Assembly (NCBI RefSeq): GCF_035046485.1
Contig: NC_085137.1
Location: 347,810,505-347,874,504 of the forward strand
Direction of reading: 5' to 3'
Length of the DNA stretch: 64,000 nucleotides
Source of the DNA: Aedes albopictus
Lineage: Eukaryota; Arthropoda; Insecta; Diptera; Culicidae
The notes below the pieces were generated by a model. The model was not told the origin of the DNA. It searched no databases and was given only the letters and a program-made list of their open reading frames with translations. Below, piece after piece: positions 9,897-20,444 of this stretch (the first letter of the stretch is position 1; each line of letters starts with the position of its first letter). The position numbers and the translations under genes are program-made.

Positions 9897-10760
9897 GTAA
9901 CATTTTATAGAGTTCATCAAAAAACTCTCAAATTTTAACTGTTTGTCAACCTGTTATATATCCTTCATAGGTCCTAATTTGGGCTTGATCGGTTAATCTT
10001 TCGCGAAGTTATAACCGTTCTGGTATAACACTATTTTTTAGACAACTATTTTTTTAACTGACATATCTCGGAAACCAGTTAACCAAATTGAATGAAATTT
10101 TTAACGTTTATCAACAATATATTGATACTTAAAACGACATTATAAAATATGATATTTTCTTATGACGGATAAAATTATACCGGTTTGACATTTTCACCCA
10201 TATGGAGGAAAATAATTCAAATTTACAATACCACACAAAAATTACTAAATGTGTTCTTCCTTTATTCCAAATAGTCTACAATATATCTAATTAGGGATAT
10301 CTTGAGAACAGAAGTAGACAATCTTTGGATATCAAAATTAAAATTTAATTACATTGATGTAAAAATATACATTTTTTCGAGAAATATCCAAAAAGTGTCA
10401 ATCCATCATAACTTTTTTCAACGTTTAAAAAGTACCAATGTTTTAATAACTTATGAAGCATTGATATATTGTTGATTAGCGTTCAAAAGTTCATTAAATT
10501 CGGTTAACTTGTTTCCGAGATATGACAGTTCAAAAATCAGTTGTCTAAAAAATAGTGTTTTACGAGAACGGAAGATGCGGAAGATCAACCAATCGAGCTC
10601 AAATTTGTACCAATGATGCACACATAACAGGTTGGTGAACAGTCAAAATTTAAGAATTTTCGATGCATTCTACAAAGTTACAGCATGTTGAACTTTTTTG
10701 TGAGAGAAAAAAGTTGCCTATCCCAAACATTTTGGCCACCCCGTGCATTCTCGTAAAAGC
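9897..10760. mobile_element. Fold-back element, left end truncated
   Basis: Two inverted arms of about 250 bp (9,897-10,140 and 10,430-10,685) match over most of their length, for example the block around TTTTTTAGACAACT and its inverse. The right arm continues about 75 bp beyond where the left arm ends, so the left side was cut at the junction with the AGGGGC repeat. No coding capacity. Confidence 0.75.
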
Positions 10761-10777
10761 CTTGTAACTATCAATGA

Positions 10778-11182
10778 AGGAAATTCTGTAAGAATACCTA
10801 ATGGGAACCCCTGGAGAAATTCTTGAATAATTTCTTGGAGGTATTATTTTCGGAGAACTTTTAAATAAAGAAATTCTTGAAAAAATCCTAGAATTCACTT
10901 AAAGGAACTCTAAGCAAAATTTCCTGGTGCATTTCCTAGGGAAATTCCGAAAGAAAACTCAGGGAGAATTCTAAAAATGTTTTCCCTAGTTAAATTCCTG
11001 AAAGACTCCGTGGAGAAATGTCTGAAAGCGCTTCTAGCATAAGTACTTATTTGTCTAAAGTAAGTCACAGTGACTTCTGCATAATAAAACCTGCATTGCC
11101 GTAACGCCTCTGTGAATTGTATGTTGCTTGGAAGAATTCCTGGAGGATTTATTGTAAGTATTCCTGATGAAATACCTCTGTA
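10778..11182. repeat. Degenerate 12-bp satellite, block 1
   Basis: Diverged units of the GGAATTCCT-type repeat described at 59,551-62,428. The period is weak and many units are mutated. Confidence 0.6.
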
Positions 11183-11358
11183 GGCTCTACCCCATTTGGC
11201 ATAATGCCATTTGGCATAATAACCATTTGGCATAACAATGATTATGTATATTCTTCAGCCTTCTTGTTCTTCGTATTATGCCAAACGGCATTATGCCAAA
11301 TGGCCATTATGCCAAACGGCGTTATGCCAAATGTCATTATGCCAAATGGGGTAGAGCC
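11183..11358. mobile_element. Palindromic MITE with ATTTGGCATAATG repeats
   Basis: 176 bp with inverted ends GGCTCTACCCCATTTGGCAT. Inside, a 13-17-bp motif (ATTTGGCATAATGCC) recurs seven or so times in both orientations. No target duplication was clear. Noncoding. Confidence 0.75.
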
Positions 11359-11380
11359 ATTATACGAATATAAACACATT

Positions 11381-11605
11381 TTGTGGGCTTCGTGGCCGTG
11401 CGGCTAGAGGCGTCAGTCATCTAGCCATTTCGTAAGCCTCGGAGTGTGGGTTCGATTCCCGCTCTAGTCTGGGAAAGCTTTTCGTCAAACGGAAAATTCT
11501 TCACTGGGCCACTGGATGTTATGTGTGTTGTCCGTTGTCTAATGTTAGTGCTTGTTCAGTCTGTACAACCTCTGGTTGAAGACGGTGTAGTGTGTTTAAA
11601 AATTA
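11381..11605 (+). mobile_element. tRNA-derived SINE, copy 1
   Basis: The head resembles a class II tRNA (Ser/Leu-like): box A TGGCCGTGCGG at 11393-11403 (one change from consensus) and a perfect box B GGTTCGATTCC at 11449-11459. A non-tRNA body follows, ending near GACGGTGTAGTG. A better-preserved copy is at 29,311. Internal RNA polymerase III promoter; retrotransposed by a LINE partner, which is unknown here. Confidence 0.85.
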
Positions 11606-12391
11606 TTTAGAAATTGGACCAACGAATTCCCGGCAGAAATAGTTTCAAGAACCTATGATAATCCTTTTGAGTTCAGTGGATGATCATAAAGAAATTTTAT
11701 GTGAAGACATGTTTGAAATAATTTGTGAAGGGAGTGGTAACAGTACCTGTTTTTTATGGAACCTCTATTAAAAGTTGGAAGGGCATGCCGTCAAGTATTT
11801 AACGAAGTTGCTGGGGTAGTTTCTTACACAGGCTAAGGTACCTATTTGGAAAAAAATATGCGACCCAACTATTCATTGATCGTTCAAATAACGGTAAATT
11901 TTTTGGGTTTCCGTAATAATTTCCAAAATGCACCTGATCTGCTGCCATCTGCTGAAGAATCTTATTCAAAGGGCCAATATAACATCCTCTTGTATAGTAA
12001 TTTAATCTTCAGTACATTAAACAACGGCTATGACGAAAAAATGACTTCTCTGTATGCTCTGCTCGTTTGCCTTCACCCAACTGCATCAGGTACCTCATCT
12101 GTCTACGTGTGCTCACGAGCACACTCCATTCGGGCTGTCACAAATTTAGCAACCTACCTTCTCATGTGTTTACTGACTTATCTGACGGTTTCGCTGGCTC
12201 CAATTACCGGACGACGAAAACTACACGCCATGCACGGAAAATGGATCCTTCCTGTATTACAAGCCACGAGCCGCATATGCATACTAATTACAGCTGCCAG
12301 GCTGTGCCAAGCCAAGGTCTTATAGTCAGATTGTCGGGTGGGTGTAGCGTATAGGTATCATCACACAGGTTACAAACTATATTATGTTTTC
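11606..12391. other. Spacer, no supported gene
   Basis: A 159-codon open frame (11846-12325) begins with TTG, has no recognisable domain and an unremarkable composition. I do not call it a gene. Nothing else was recognised. Confidence 0.5.
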
Positions 12392-12586
12392 AGTTCAAAA
12401 CCGAATTAGCGACATTTTTTCTTCGACTTCCGCTGCTTTTGCCTTGCGTTAAACACAATGTCGGAAGTGGGGCGCTGTATTGTACACCTGGTGCTCTATA
12501 CAGCGCCCCACTTCCGACATTGTGTTTAACGCAAGGCAAGAGCAGCGGAAGTCAAAGAAAAAATGTCGCTAATTCGGTTTTGAACT
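12392..12586. mobile_element. Near-perfect long hairpin (89-nt arms)
   Basis: Left arm 12392-12480 and right arm 12498-12586 are reverse complements at 87 of 89 positions and enclose a 17-base loop (12481-12497). The arms begin AGTTCAAAACCGAATTAGCG. Transcribed from either strand, it would fold into a long double-stranded RNA. It has the form of a MITE but no target duplication was clear. Confidence 0.9.
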
Positions 12587-13058
12587 AGAATCATAATACA
12601 TAAATAGCAATGGTATACGGCACGACGCGGCTGCGACGGTGGTTCACGTTCATGCGAGTTCGACGTTTACCATGCGAAGCTGGAATTTTAAATAGCATAA
12701 TTTGAAGCCGTGAAAAGAGATGCGGAAAGCGATACCTACCATGGGTGGGCTAAGTCCTTGGCCGGGGCTAAATGAATGCGGCTTGTAGAACGGCATGAAA
12801 ATGAGATGCCAGTAATCTATGGCATCTGGTGTCAAACGAGGATGATTTGAGTACCCGTGGGGGGATGGTTTTACAGAGTCACAACATCCAATTTGGTTTA
12901 CAATGACGACGACAGCCTGATGAGAAATTGGGTAAATGATGATGGAACGGAAGTGTTCATTATTCATAAGCTTCTCATTGGCTCTATATGATGCCCTCTA
13001 TGTAATGGCAATGTGTCCAATTGTATGCTTCATCGTGGTCAGGACAGCAGTTTGATTG
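12587..13058. other. Possibly single-copy spacer
   Basis: No repeat family recognised. A minus-strand open frame at 12650-12967 ends a Pro/His-rich stretch (SPGQGLSPPM) with a GTAGGT donor-like sequence. I cannot show it is an exon. Confidence 0.3.
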
Positions 13059-13059
13059 T

Positions 13060-14800
13060 AGGATAATACTGAATAATACTGAAATACTCCAGATTAAAAT
13101 ACAAATGCTCCATAGAATAATGCAAATGCTCCATAATAGTTATTTATGTAACGAGTTGCAAAAAGTTAATTTTTTCAGCACGAGTCGTACATTTATCCAA
13201 CGAGGCCTGCCGAGTTGGATAAATACGAAGAGTGCTGAAAATATCGAGTTTTGCAACGAGTTCCATACAAAATTTGATGCAATGATTTTTTTCATAATGC
13301 AACCCATTTGAGTTGTATAATGTTTATAATGCAACTCAAATGAGTTGCATTATGAACATTATGCAACTATTTTTTTATTATGCAACTCATTTCAGTTGCA
13401 TAATGAACCAGTTCTGAAAAATAGGCCATTATGATACCAAAATAAGCTTTATAAAATATAAATTATGATACTAAATTGCATAAAAAATAAAATTGTACCC
13501 ACAAAAAATTAGATATTGCTCCATAGGAAAAATAAATTGCACCATAAAAAATTGGAATTGCACCATAGAAAATAGATGAATTCTCCATAAGTATTACACA
13601 GCGTAACGAAAATTAACATTTGATCTGTCTCAAGAGCAAACTTATGTGTCTTTGACAGATTTTGGGCCGCTGAATCCGAATCCGGGCTCAGATTTGTTCT
13701 AGCACGTCACAATTTTGTGCTTTACCTCAATTTATAGGGCAAAATATGCGAGTTCGGGCTTTTTTATCTGCAAGCGATTAAGCATGGAAATATAATTTTT
13801 AAGCAATCAAAGGATAAATTGGTCAATTAACATTTAAATTGACGACTAACACAAAATATTTTATTTTACCAAATCGAATTTCATAGTTTTAAGCGATTTA
13901 TGTTAGGTACGATATTTCCCATACAAGTCACCCTCCAAAAGTTGCATGCAAGTTTTCATACTAACTTAAAATGCTTAAATCTATTAAATTTGATTAGGTA
14001 AAACGAAATATTTTTCATGGGTCGTTAATTTAGATGTTAATTGACCAATTAACCTTTTGATAGCTTAAAAAAAAATTCCATGCTTAATGGCTTGCAGTCA
14101 AAAAGCCCAAAATCGCATATTTTGCGCTATAAATTGAGATATAGCACAAAATTGTGACGTTCTAGAGCAAATCTGAGCCCGGATTCGGATTCAGCGGCCC
14201 AAAATCTATCAAAGACACATAAGTTTGCTCTTGAGACAAAAAAATGTTGCGCTGTGTTATCAAACTGCACCATAGAAAATATGATTTGCTCCATGAAAAA
14301 TTGAAAATCCTCCATAGCTAGCATATTCTTATAATTTAATTCGACAGGGCTCAATTACTTTACATTGCACTGCTTTAGTGGTGCAAATGTTTGAAGTCGT
14401 GGATAATTTTCAATTTTTTATGGAGCAAATTGTATTTTATGTGGTGTAGTTTGATAATACTTATGGAGCATTTGTCTATTTTCTATGGTGTAATTTCAAT
14501 TTTTTATGGTGCAGTTTAATTTTTTTATTGCAATTTTCTATGCGTACAATTTCAATTTTTTATGTAGCGCCTGCATTTTTCTATGGAGCATTTGTATTTT
14601 ATTATGGCGCATTTCAGTATTATTTATTGGTTCAAAAATTCACTTTTAATGAGAAAATTTCATGTTTTACCGGTACATTTTTTATAAAGTATGGAATGTT
14701 TTCAATTATTTATGGGTTTCATTGCACATTTTTATGGAACATATGTTCATTCTTTATGGAGTGCTTTTCGATTTTCTATGGAGCATTTGCAATTTGTTAT
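13060..14800. mobile_element. Large palindromic element rich in CTCCATAGAAAAT motifs
   Basis: Left arm (about 13,060-13,593) and right arm (about 14,260-14,800) are diverged inverted copies in which a 13-bp motif, TGCTCCATAGAAA, recurs. It also contains a smaller hairpin at 13,150-13,255 around ATTTATCCAACGAGGC and a GCAACTCAAATGAGTTGC palindrome near 13,327. A second element is inserted at its centre (13597-14256). Noncoding. Confidence 0.7.
13597..14256. mobile_element. TTA-flanked fold-back element (CACAGCG family), copy 1
   Basis: 660 bp, ends CACAGCG...CGCTGTG, arms of about 290 bp including GGGCCGCTGAATCCGAATCC and its inverse. Flanked by TTA at 13594-13596 and 14257-14259. The other arm of the host palindrome (near 14,450-14,475) shows the uninterrupted site with one TTA. 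A 3-bp TTA duplication is what PIF/Harbinger-type transposases make; that assignment is inference. Confidence 0.88.
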
Positions 14801-15364
14801 GGTTGCAATAACCTTTTGCCTGAAAACCGACTTTCCCACGAAAGTTATCGCGCGCTTCTGATTTCGCATTCAATATTCGCGTCCCCATCTCGCTACCGAG
14901 AAAAGTGACCGACTCACGGAAACAATCACGCGTTTCCCACAGTATTGAACTTAGAGTATACGGAGAATAAACTTTCAAGCTAAGAATTATGTATTTACCT
15001 AAGAGTAGTCCCATGTGTTACCTGTAATCGACAGCCGTTGAGGTAACTAAACCAATTATTTTGAATTTGCTTAATGATTTTTGTGAACTGCAATCACTGT
15101 CTTCAAACATTTTTATCGCTTCAGGCCTGCACCCGAACTACAAGATGATTTTGCAGATATTACAGACACCAGGAGTCCTCATGAAAACGCATTGGCGAAA
15201 TTACCCCAACTTATTCTAGTATGTAAAGAAAATAAAACTCGGAATGATCTCACCCAGTTCCAGGTAGTCGGATGACCGCAACCACTACTTAACTCCTTCA
15301 ATTTTCTGCAATACTGTGGATAACACTCCTGAGTGTGAAATTTTTACAACTTTTTCTGAAATTA
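14801..15364. other. Spacer, nothing recognised
   Basis: No open frame with recognisable features and no repeat family that I could identify. Confidence 0.4.
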
Positions 15365-15925
15365 TTGCAGGAACTTTTTATGAGTATATTTCCTCCAAAT
15401 ATACCTCCAAGAATTCCTCAAGATTTTTCCAGAAATTCATCTAGAACTCTTTAAGATATCCATCCAGCTGTTTGTTATGATATTCCTCCAGATTTTCCTT
15501 TAAAACCAATTCGTGTAGAAAAAACATTGAAGAAGAGTTCCTCTAGCGATTACTTCACATGTTTCCTCAAAGATTGCTCAAATATTTCAGTAAGAAATTC
15601 TTGTATGGAATTCTCCCGAGGTTCCTCCGGGTGTTCAGAAGATCATCGAATATTCCTTATGGGGTGACATCATATACTTCTCTTGGGAGTTATTGAAAGG
15701 ATTCTTCAGGGATTCTTTTAGAAATTATCTCGAGGATTGTTCAGGAATCCTTTCAGAGTTTCTTCAATAATTTTTTTTTCAAAGTAAGAATACCTCAAGA
15801 TTTTTTTTTTAATTACTTCAGAGCATTCTCCAGTTTCCCTGGCCAGGCATTGCTTCAGAGTTCCCATCAAAAAAATAAATTTCTTTCGAAATTAATTTTG
15901 GTAATTCCTTCAAGAATTCTTCCAG
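15365..15925. repeat. Degenerate 12-bp satellite, block 2
   Basis: CCAGAAATTCCT-like units, strongly diverged, on the plus strand. It ends at an RTE-type 3' tail (15926-15961: ACATACATACATTTATTTG) that matches the tail at 205-237. Confidence 0.65.
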
Positions 15926-16079
15926 ATATACATACATACATTTATTTGTTCAACATCACATCCTTCCGTTACCAACCCTCCTAACGAGAGTGGAAAAAAA
16001 ACACTCTTTTCCAATATTTATCAACCAAATTTTGACACAAGAAGCGGATATCCTTCTCGTTTAGGGATTTTCCAGGGAT

Positions 16080-17044
16080 TTTTGGAATGGCCACCTGGTT
16101 ACGGAATCAAAATGGGTCACTGAAATTGGCTATATTGCATAAAGTGCATTTTCGATATGAACACAGTTTAGTTTTAGACCTTAATGAACTAGAATGTTAG
16201 AAATATATGTCTGGAAGTTCATTCCGGTCACTAAGAACCTTGGAACCAGTTTTACGGATGTTCCGGGGAACCGGTTCTGGGGTCAACTTTTTAATATGAT
16301 TCAATACCATCATGCGACACCTCAAACTTCGTGATTATTCAAGATAGGGTATGTGTGCCATCAGTAATCCCATGCTCCCATATTCATCCTATTCGAAAAC
16401 AAGCGAATACGGCACCGATTGATTCAGTTCTTTTTGTTTTCATGCATGCTCACTTCTAACAAAAAATACAAAAATAAGAAACAAAACAAACAATGCTTCA
16501 ATCTTTTGTTTTTCGTAGGATGAAAATGGGAGCCACATGCTTAATAAGGGAACCAATACCCTACATCATTTTGAACTGTTTTTGTGTTATCCGGAATACT
16601 TTTGGCCATTTTGGAACCGATAGGCGGATTTCACGGGAATGGATTCCGGTGGTACCGGGGCCAATTTTTCTGAGATGAATAAACACCATCATGCGACATA
16701 TCAAACTTCATGATTTTGAAAGTTATAGAATATTATTACGATGATTGGTCATTTAGAATCCATTTGGACATTTTGGAATCGGTTTACCGATTTTTCAAAT
16801 CTATTTCCGGGGTAAAGTTTTGGAAATGGTTCAATACAGTCATTTGGAATTTCAAACATCGCGGTTTTCAAAATACACCATTATGTGCTAGTTTTTCGTT
16901 GTATGGAATACTTCTGGCCATTTTAAAACCAACAAACTGATTGCCGGGAAGTGATTCTACTAGCGGTTCCGGGTTCCATTTTTCAAATGTGAACGAAACA
17001 GCATCATGCGACACCTCTGAGCTGTTTTTGTGTTATCCAAAATA
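16080..17044. repeat. Diverged tandem array of roughly 150-350-bp spaced units
   Basis: A block reading CATCATGCGACACCTCAAAC recurs in diverged form at about 16310, 16690 and 17003, each after a GGTTCCGGGG-like stretch, giving irregularly spaced units. A related array of about 165-bp units lies at 24,390-24,770 inside another element. The array is interrupted by the MITE at 16347-16561. Confidence 0.65.
16347..16561. mobile_element. TA-flanked MITE, copy 2 (GGGTATGTG family)
   Basis: Same 215-bp element as at 8428-8642, high identity, flanked by TA at 16345-16346 and 16562-16563. It lies within the diverged tandem array. Confidence 0.92.
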
Positions 17045-17245
17045 CTTCCTCCTGGCATTTCTTCAAGGACTTCTTCATGGATTTTTCAAGGAATTCTCTA
17101 GGTATTCCTTTATGGATTCCTCCCGATATTTCTTCAATATGCTTCTCTTTGGATTTTCCAGTCATCCCTAAAGTTTCACCAGATATTTTTGCAGAGATTC
17201 CTCCATCAATCCCTCCTAGGATTATTCTAGAAATTCCTACTATGA
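17045..17245. repeat. Degenerate 12-bp satellite, block 3
   Basis: A short run of GGATTCCTCC-like units next to the diverged array. Confidence 0.6.
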
Positions 17246-17380
17246 TACACTGATATATGTTACCCTTTACTGGCATTTACCAGATTTGCTGGAATGTCAT
17301 AAACATATAAAAAAAACTTGTAGTTAGAAGGCACAGAATGTTGCAAATTGACAAATTGAGAGATGAATTAAAAAAAAATC

Positions 17381-17454
17381 GCGTTCTGGTGGGATTCGAA
17401 CCCACGACCCCGTATTCGATAGACCGGTGCTTTAACCAACTAAGCCACAGAACA
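17381..17454 (-). tRNA. tRNA-like sequence with aberrant anticodon arm
   Basis: On the minus strand: 7-bp acceptor stem TGTTCTG/CAGAACG (one G-T pair), a T at position 8, a perfect 4-bp D stem GCTT/AAGC with loop AGTTGGTTA, and a perfect T arm GTGGG-TTCGAAT-CCCAC. A run of nine T bases follows within about six bases, as expected of a Pol III terminator. The anticodon arm is poor: only CCG/CGG pairs cleanly and the loop CTATCGAA would be 8 nt, giving a nominal ATC anticodon. The D arm is Thr-like. Either a tRNA pseudogene or an unusual Pol III gene. Confidence 0.55.
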
Positions 17455-17529
17455 GGTAATAATTCTGTGGAATAGAAAATCAAACTAAACCCGAGCCCTC
17501 ACCAAGAACATTCCCTTTTTCAAGAACCA

Positions 17530-17965
17530 TCTCATGGCATAATCAACAATAGTACGCCACAATACTCGGTTTTTGGCTGCCGCTCTCCATCTCCACGCTC
17601 CACCAGGTCCACCCATCGTGCTCTCTGCGCTCCACGCCTTCTTGTGCCAACCGGATCAGTTGCAAACACCAGCTTTGCAGGGTTGTTGTCTGGCATGGGA
17701 CGCTGGGTTCGCCGTAAAGTGCAGCGAGCTCGTGGTTCATCCTTCTCCGCCACACACCGTTCTCCGGCATACCGCCGAAGATCGCTCTTAGCACGCGTCG
17801 CTCGAAAACTCCGAGTGCTTGCAGGTTCTCCTCGAGCATGGTCCATGTCTCGTGTCCGTAGAGGACCACCGGTCTTATGAGCGTTTTGTATATCGTGTAT
17901 TTAGTGCGTGGGTGAATCTTTTCGAACGCAGTTTCTTCTAGAGCCCGTAGTAGGCCCGACTTCCG
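17530..17965 (-). pseudogene. RTE-family fragment, second copy
   Basis: Same family as 199-942: YGHETWTMLEENLQALGVFERRVLRAIFGG and WRRRMNHELAALYGEPS, then a deletion and a frame change into the MPDNNPAKLVF block. It adjoins the other RTE remnant at about 17,966. Non-functional. Confidence 0.85.
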
Positions 17966-20260
17966 CTGACGATACTTACCTTACCGGTCAGGCTAAGGCC
18001 GGGGTGGCCTCTGCTGTACATAGTAGCCGCCTCCATTCCACTCGGTCCATGGCTGTTTGTCTCCAGTTCCGCACTCTGCGTAGGGTCCGCAGATCATCCT
18101 CCACTTGGTCGACCCACCTAGCTCGCTGCGCTCCACGTCTTCTTGTACCGGTCGGATGACTCTCGAGAACCATTTTAGTCGGGTTGCTATCCGACATCCT
18201 GATGACGTGACCCGCCCACCGTAGCCTCCCAATTTTCGCGGTATGGACGATGGTTGGTTCTCCCAGCAGCTGATGCAGCTCGTGGTTCATTCGCCTTCTC
18301 CAGGTCCCGTCTTCCACCTGCACTCCGCCGTAGATGGTACGCAACACCTTCCGTTCGAAAACTCCAAGGGCGCGTTGGTCCTCTGCACGTAGGGTCCATG
18401 TTTCGTGCCCATAGAGGACGACCGGTCTAATCAACGTTTTGTAGATAGTTAACTTCGTGTTACGGCGAACTTTATTCGATCGTAGAGTTCTGCGGAGTCC
18501 AAAGTAGGCACGATTTCCTGCCACAATGCGCCTCTGAATTTCTCTGCTGGTGTCGTTGTCATCGGTCACCAGTGAGCCCAAGTACACGAATTCTTCAACC
18601 GCCTCGATTTCATCACCGTCGATATGAATTCGGGGTGGCGGGCGCGCTGATTCCTCCCTGGAGCCCTTTGCCATCATGTACTTTGTCTTCGACACATTAA
18701 TGACTAATCCGATTCGCCTGGCTTCACTCTTTAGTCGGATGTACGTTTCCGCCATCGTCTCAAATTTACGAGCAATAATATCAATATCATCGGCGAAACC
18801 AAGCAGCTGAACGGACCTCGTGAAAATCGTCCCACTCGTGTTTATCCCCGCTTCTTATTACACCCTCCAAAGCAATGTTGAACAGCAAGCACGAAAGACC
18901 ATCACCTTGCCGTAACCCTCTGCGAGATTCGAAGGGACTCGAGAGTGTCCCTGATACTCGAACTACGCACATCACTCGATCCATCGTTGCCTTGATCAAC
19001 CGTATCAGTTTATCCGGGAATCCGTATTCGTGCATAATCTGCCATAGCTGTTCTCGATCGATTGTATCATACGCCGATTTGAAGTCGATGAACAAGTGAT
19101 GTGTGGGCACGTTGTATTCGCGGCATTTCTGCAACACCTGGCGGATGGCGAACATCTGGTCCGTTGTAGCGCGTTCACCCATAAATCCAGCCTGATATTG
19201 CCCCACGAACTCTCTTGCAATCGGTGATAGACGGCGGCATAAAATTTGAGAGAGTATCTTGTAGGCAGCGCTCAGTAGTGTGATCGCGCGGTAGTTCCCG
19301 CAGTCCAACTTGTCGCCCTTTTTGTAGATGGGACACACGATACCTTCCATCCATTCCTCCGGTAATACTTCCTCCTCCCAAATCTTGATAATGACCCAGT
19401 GTAGTGCTCTCACCAGTGCTTCTCCACCGTATTTTAGAAGCTCGCTTGGTAGTTGATCTGCTCCAGCGGCTTTGTTGTTTTTCAACCGGCCAACCTCCTG
19501 CTCAATCTCTTGAAGGTCAGGGGCCGGAAGTCTTTCGTCCTGTGCACATACTCCTAGATCTGTTACCACGCCACCTTCGGTACTTGCAACGTCGCTATTG
19601 AGGTGCTCATCGTAATGCTGCCGCCACCTCTCGACCACCTCACGCTCGCTCGTGAGAATATTCCCGTGATTATCTCGGCACATGTCGGCTTGTGGCACAA
19701 AGCCTCTGCGCGAGCGGTTCAGCTTCTCGTAGAACTTTCGTGTGTCCTTAGCGCGGTACAGCTCTTCCATCGCTTCGCGATCTCGTTCTTCCTGCTGGCG
19801 CTTCTTCATCCGGAAGACTGAGTTCTGACTGTTCCGCGCCTGTTTGTAACGTGACTCATTCGCTCTCGTACGGTGTTGCAGCATTCTCGCCCATGCTGCA
19901 TTCTTCTCGTTTTTCAACTGTTCACATTCGTACCAGTCGTTTCTGTGATTCGCGAAACCTAGTGCTGTAGCCGAGGTTCTACCTATGGCGGATCGGATGT
20001 CCCTCCAGCCATCTTCAAGTGTATCTGCGCCAAGCTGTTCTTCCGTTGGTAGGGCCACTGCTAACTGCTGCGCGTAGTCTTGAGCCACTTCTATGTTACG
20101 AAGTTGCTCGATGTTGAGCCGTGGCGTTCGACTTCGACGCGTGGTGATAACTGTCGAAAGTTTTGAGCGCATGCATCAGCGACTAAGCAGTGATCCGAAT
20201 CTATATTCGCACTGTGGTATGTGCGGACATTGGTTGCATCCGAGAAGAATTTACCTTGGT
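17966..20260 (-). pseudogene. RTE-clade endonuclease/reverse transcriptase, frameshifted
   Basis: From right to left: the end of an endonuclease (DATNVRTYHSANIDSDHCLV; SDH motif kept) near 20,180-20,250, a frame change, then a 461-codon frame with reverse transcriptase blocks YRAITLLSAAYKILSQ, FIDFKSAYDTID and RRGLRQGDGLSC. Near 18,830 a one-base shift moves to the frame holding FADDIDII and KTKYMMAKG, followed by a 255-codon C-terminal frame with GHETWTLRAEDQRALG and RLRWAGHV. At least two frameshifts; most of the endonuclease is missing. A different subfamily from the copies at 0.5, 17.6 and 27 kb. Confidence 0.88.
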
Positions 20261-20444
20261 TGCTTTCGACTGCTGGGAGATTGTACCGGGAAACTTTTTC
20301 GGCTTTCAGTCTTTGAAGCGGTCAGAACTAGAGCATGTTTTCTACGCCCGACGTTTCGATTGTTTATTCAATCTTTCTCAAGGGTTAGAAAAGTTTTGTT
20401 CTTCGTCTGGTAGTTTGTTTTTGTTTTGATAAGCCTCACAATTG
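20261..20444 (-). mobile_element. Penelope-like relic with hammerhead-type motif
   Basis: On the minus strand CTTGAGAAAGATTG, a 6-base loop and CAATCGAAACGTCGGGC give a 5-bp stem (GATTG/CAATC) placed exactly as stem II of the hammerhead motifs in Penelope-like retroelements, followed by GAAAC and GTC. The first core strand differs from CTGANGA, so cleavage is unlikely. No polymerase sequence remains. It truncates the RTE endonuclease. Confidence 0.45.

Noticed and set aside
11183..11358. Regular ATTTGGCATAATG repeats as a CRISPR-like array
   Set aside because: The repeats alternate orientation with no constant spacers, lie in a eukaryotic repeat context, and are bounded by inverted termini, so they form a MITE.
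11846..12325. 159-codon plus-strand ORF with hydrophobic stretches
   Set aside because: It starts with TTG, has no recognisable domain, and sits between MITEs; length alone is not enough in AT-rich DNA.
12650..12967. Possible host exon with Pro/His-rich peptide and GTAGGT donor-like site on the minus strand
   Set aside because: No convincing acceptor or partner exon in the window, and no family that I can identify.
20338..20400. Functional hammerhead ribozyme
   Set aside because: Stem II and GAAAC are present, but the CTGANGA core strand is altered, so only a relic is claimed.
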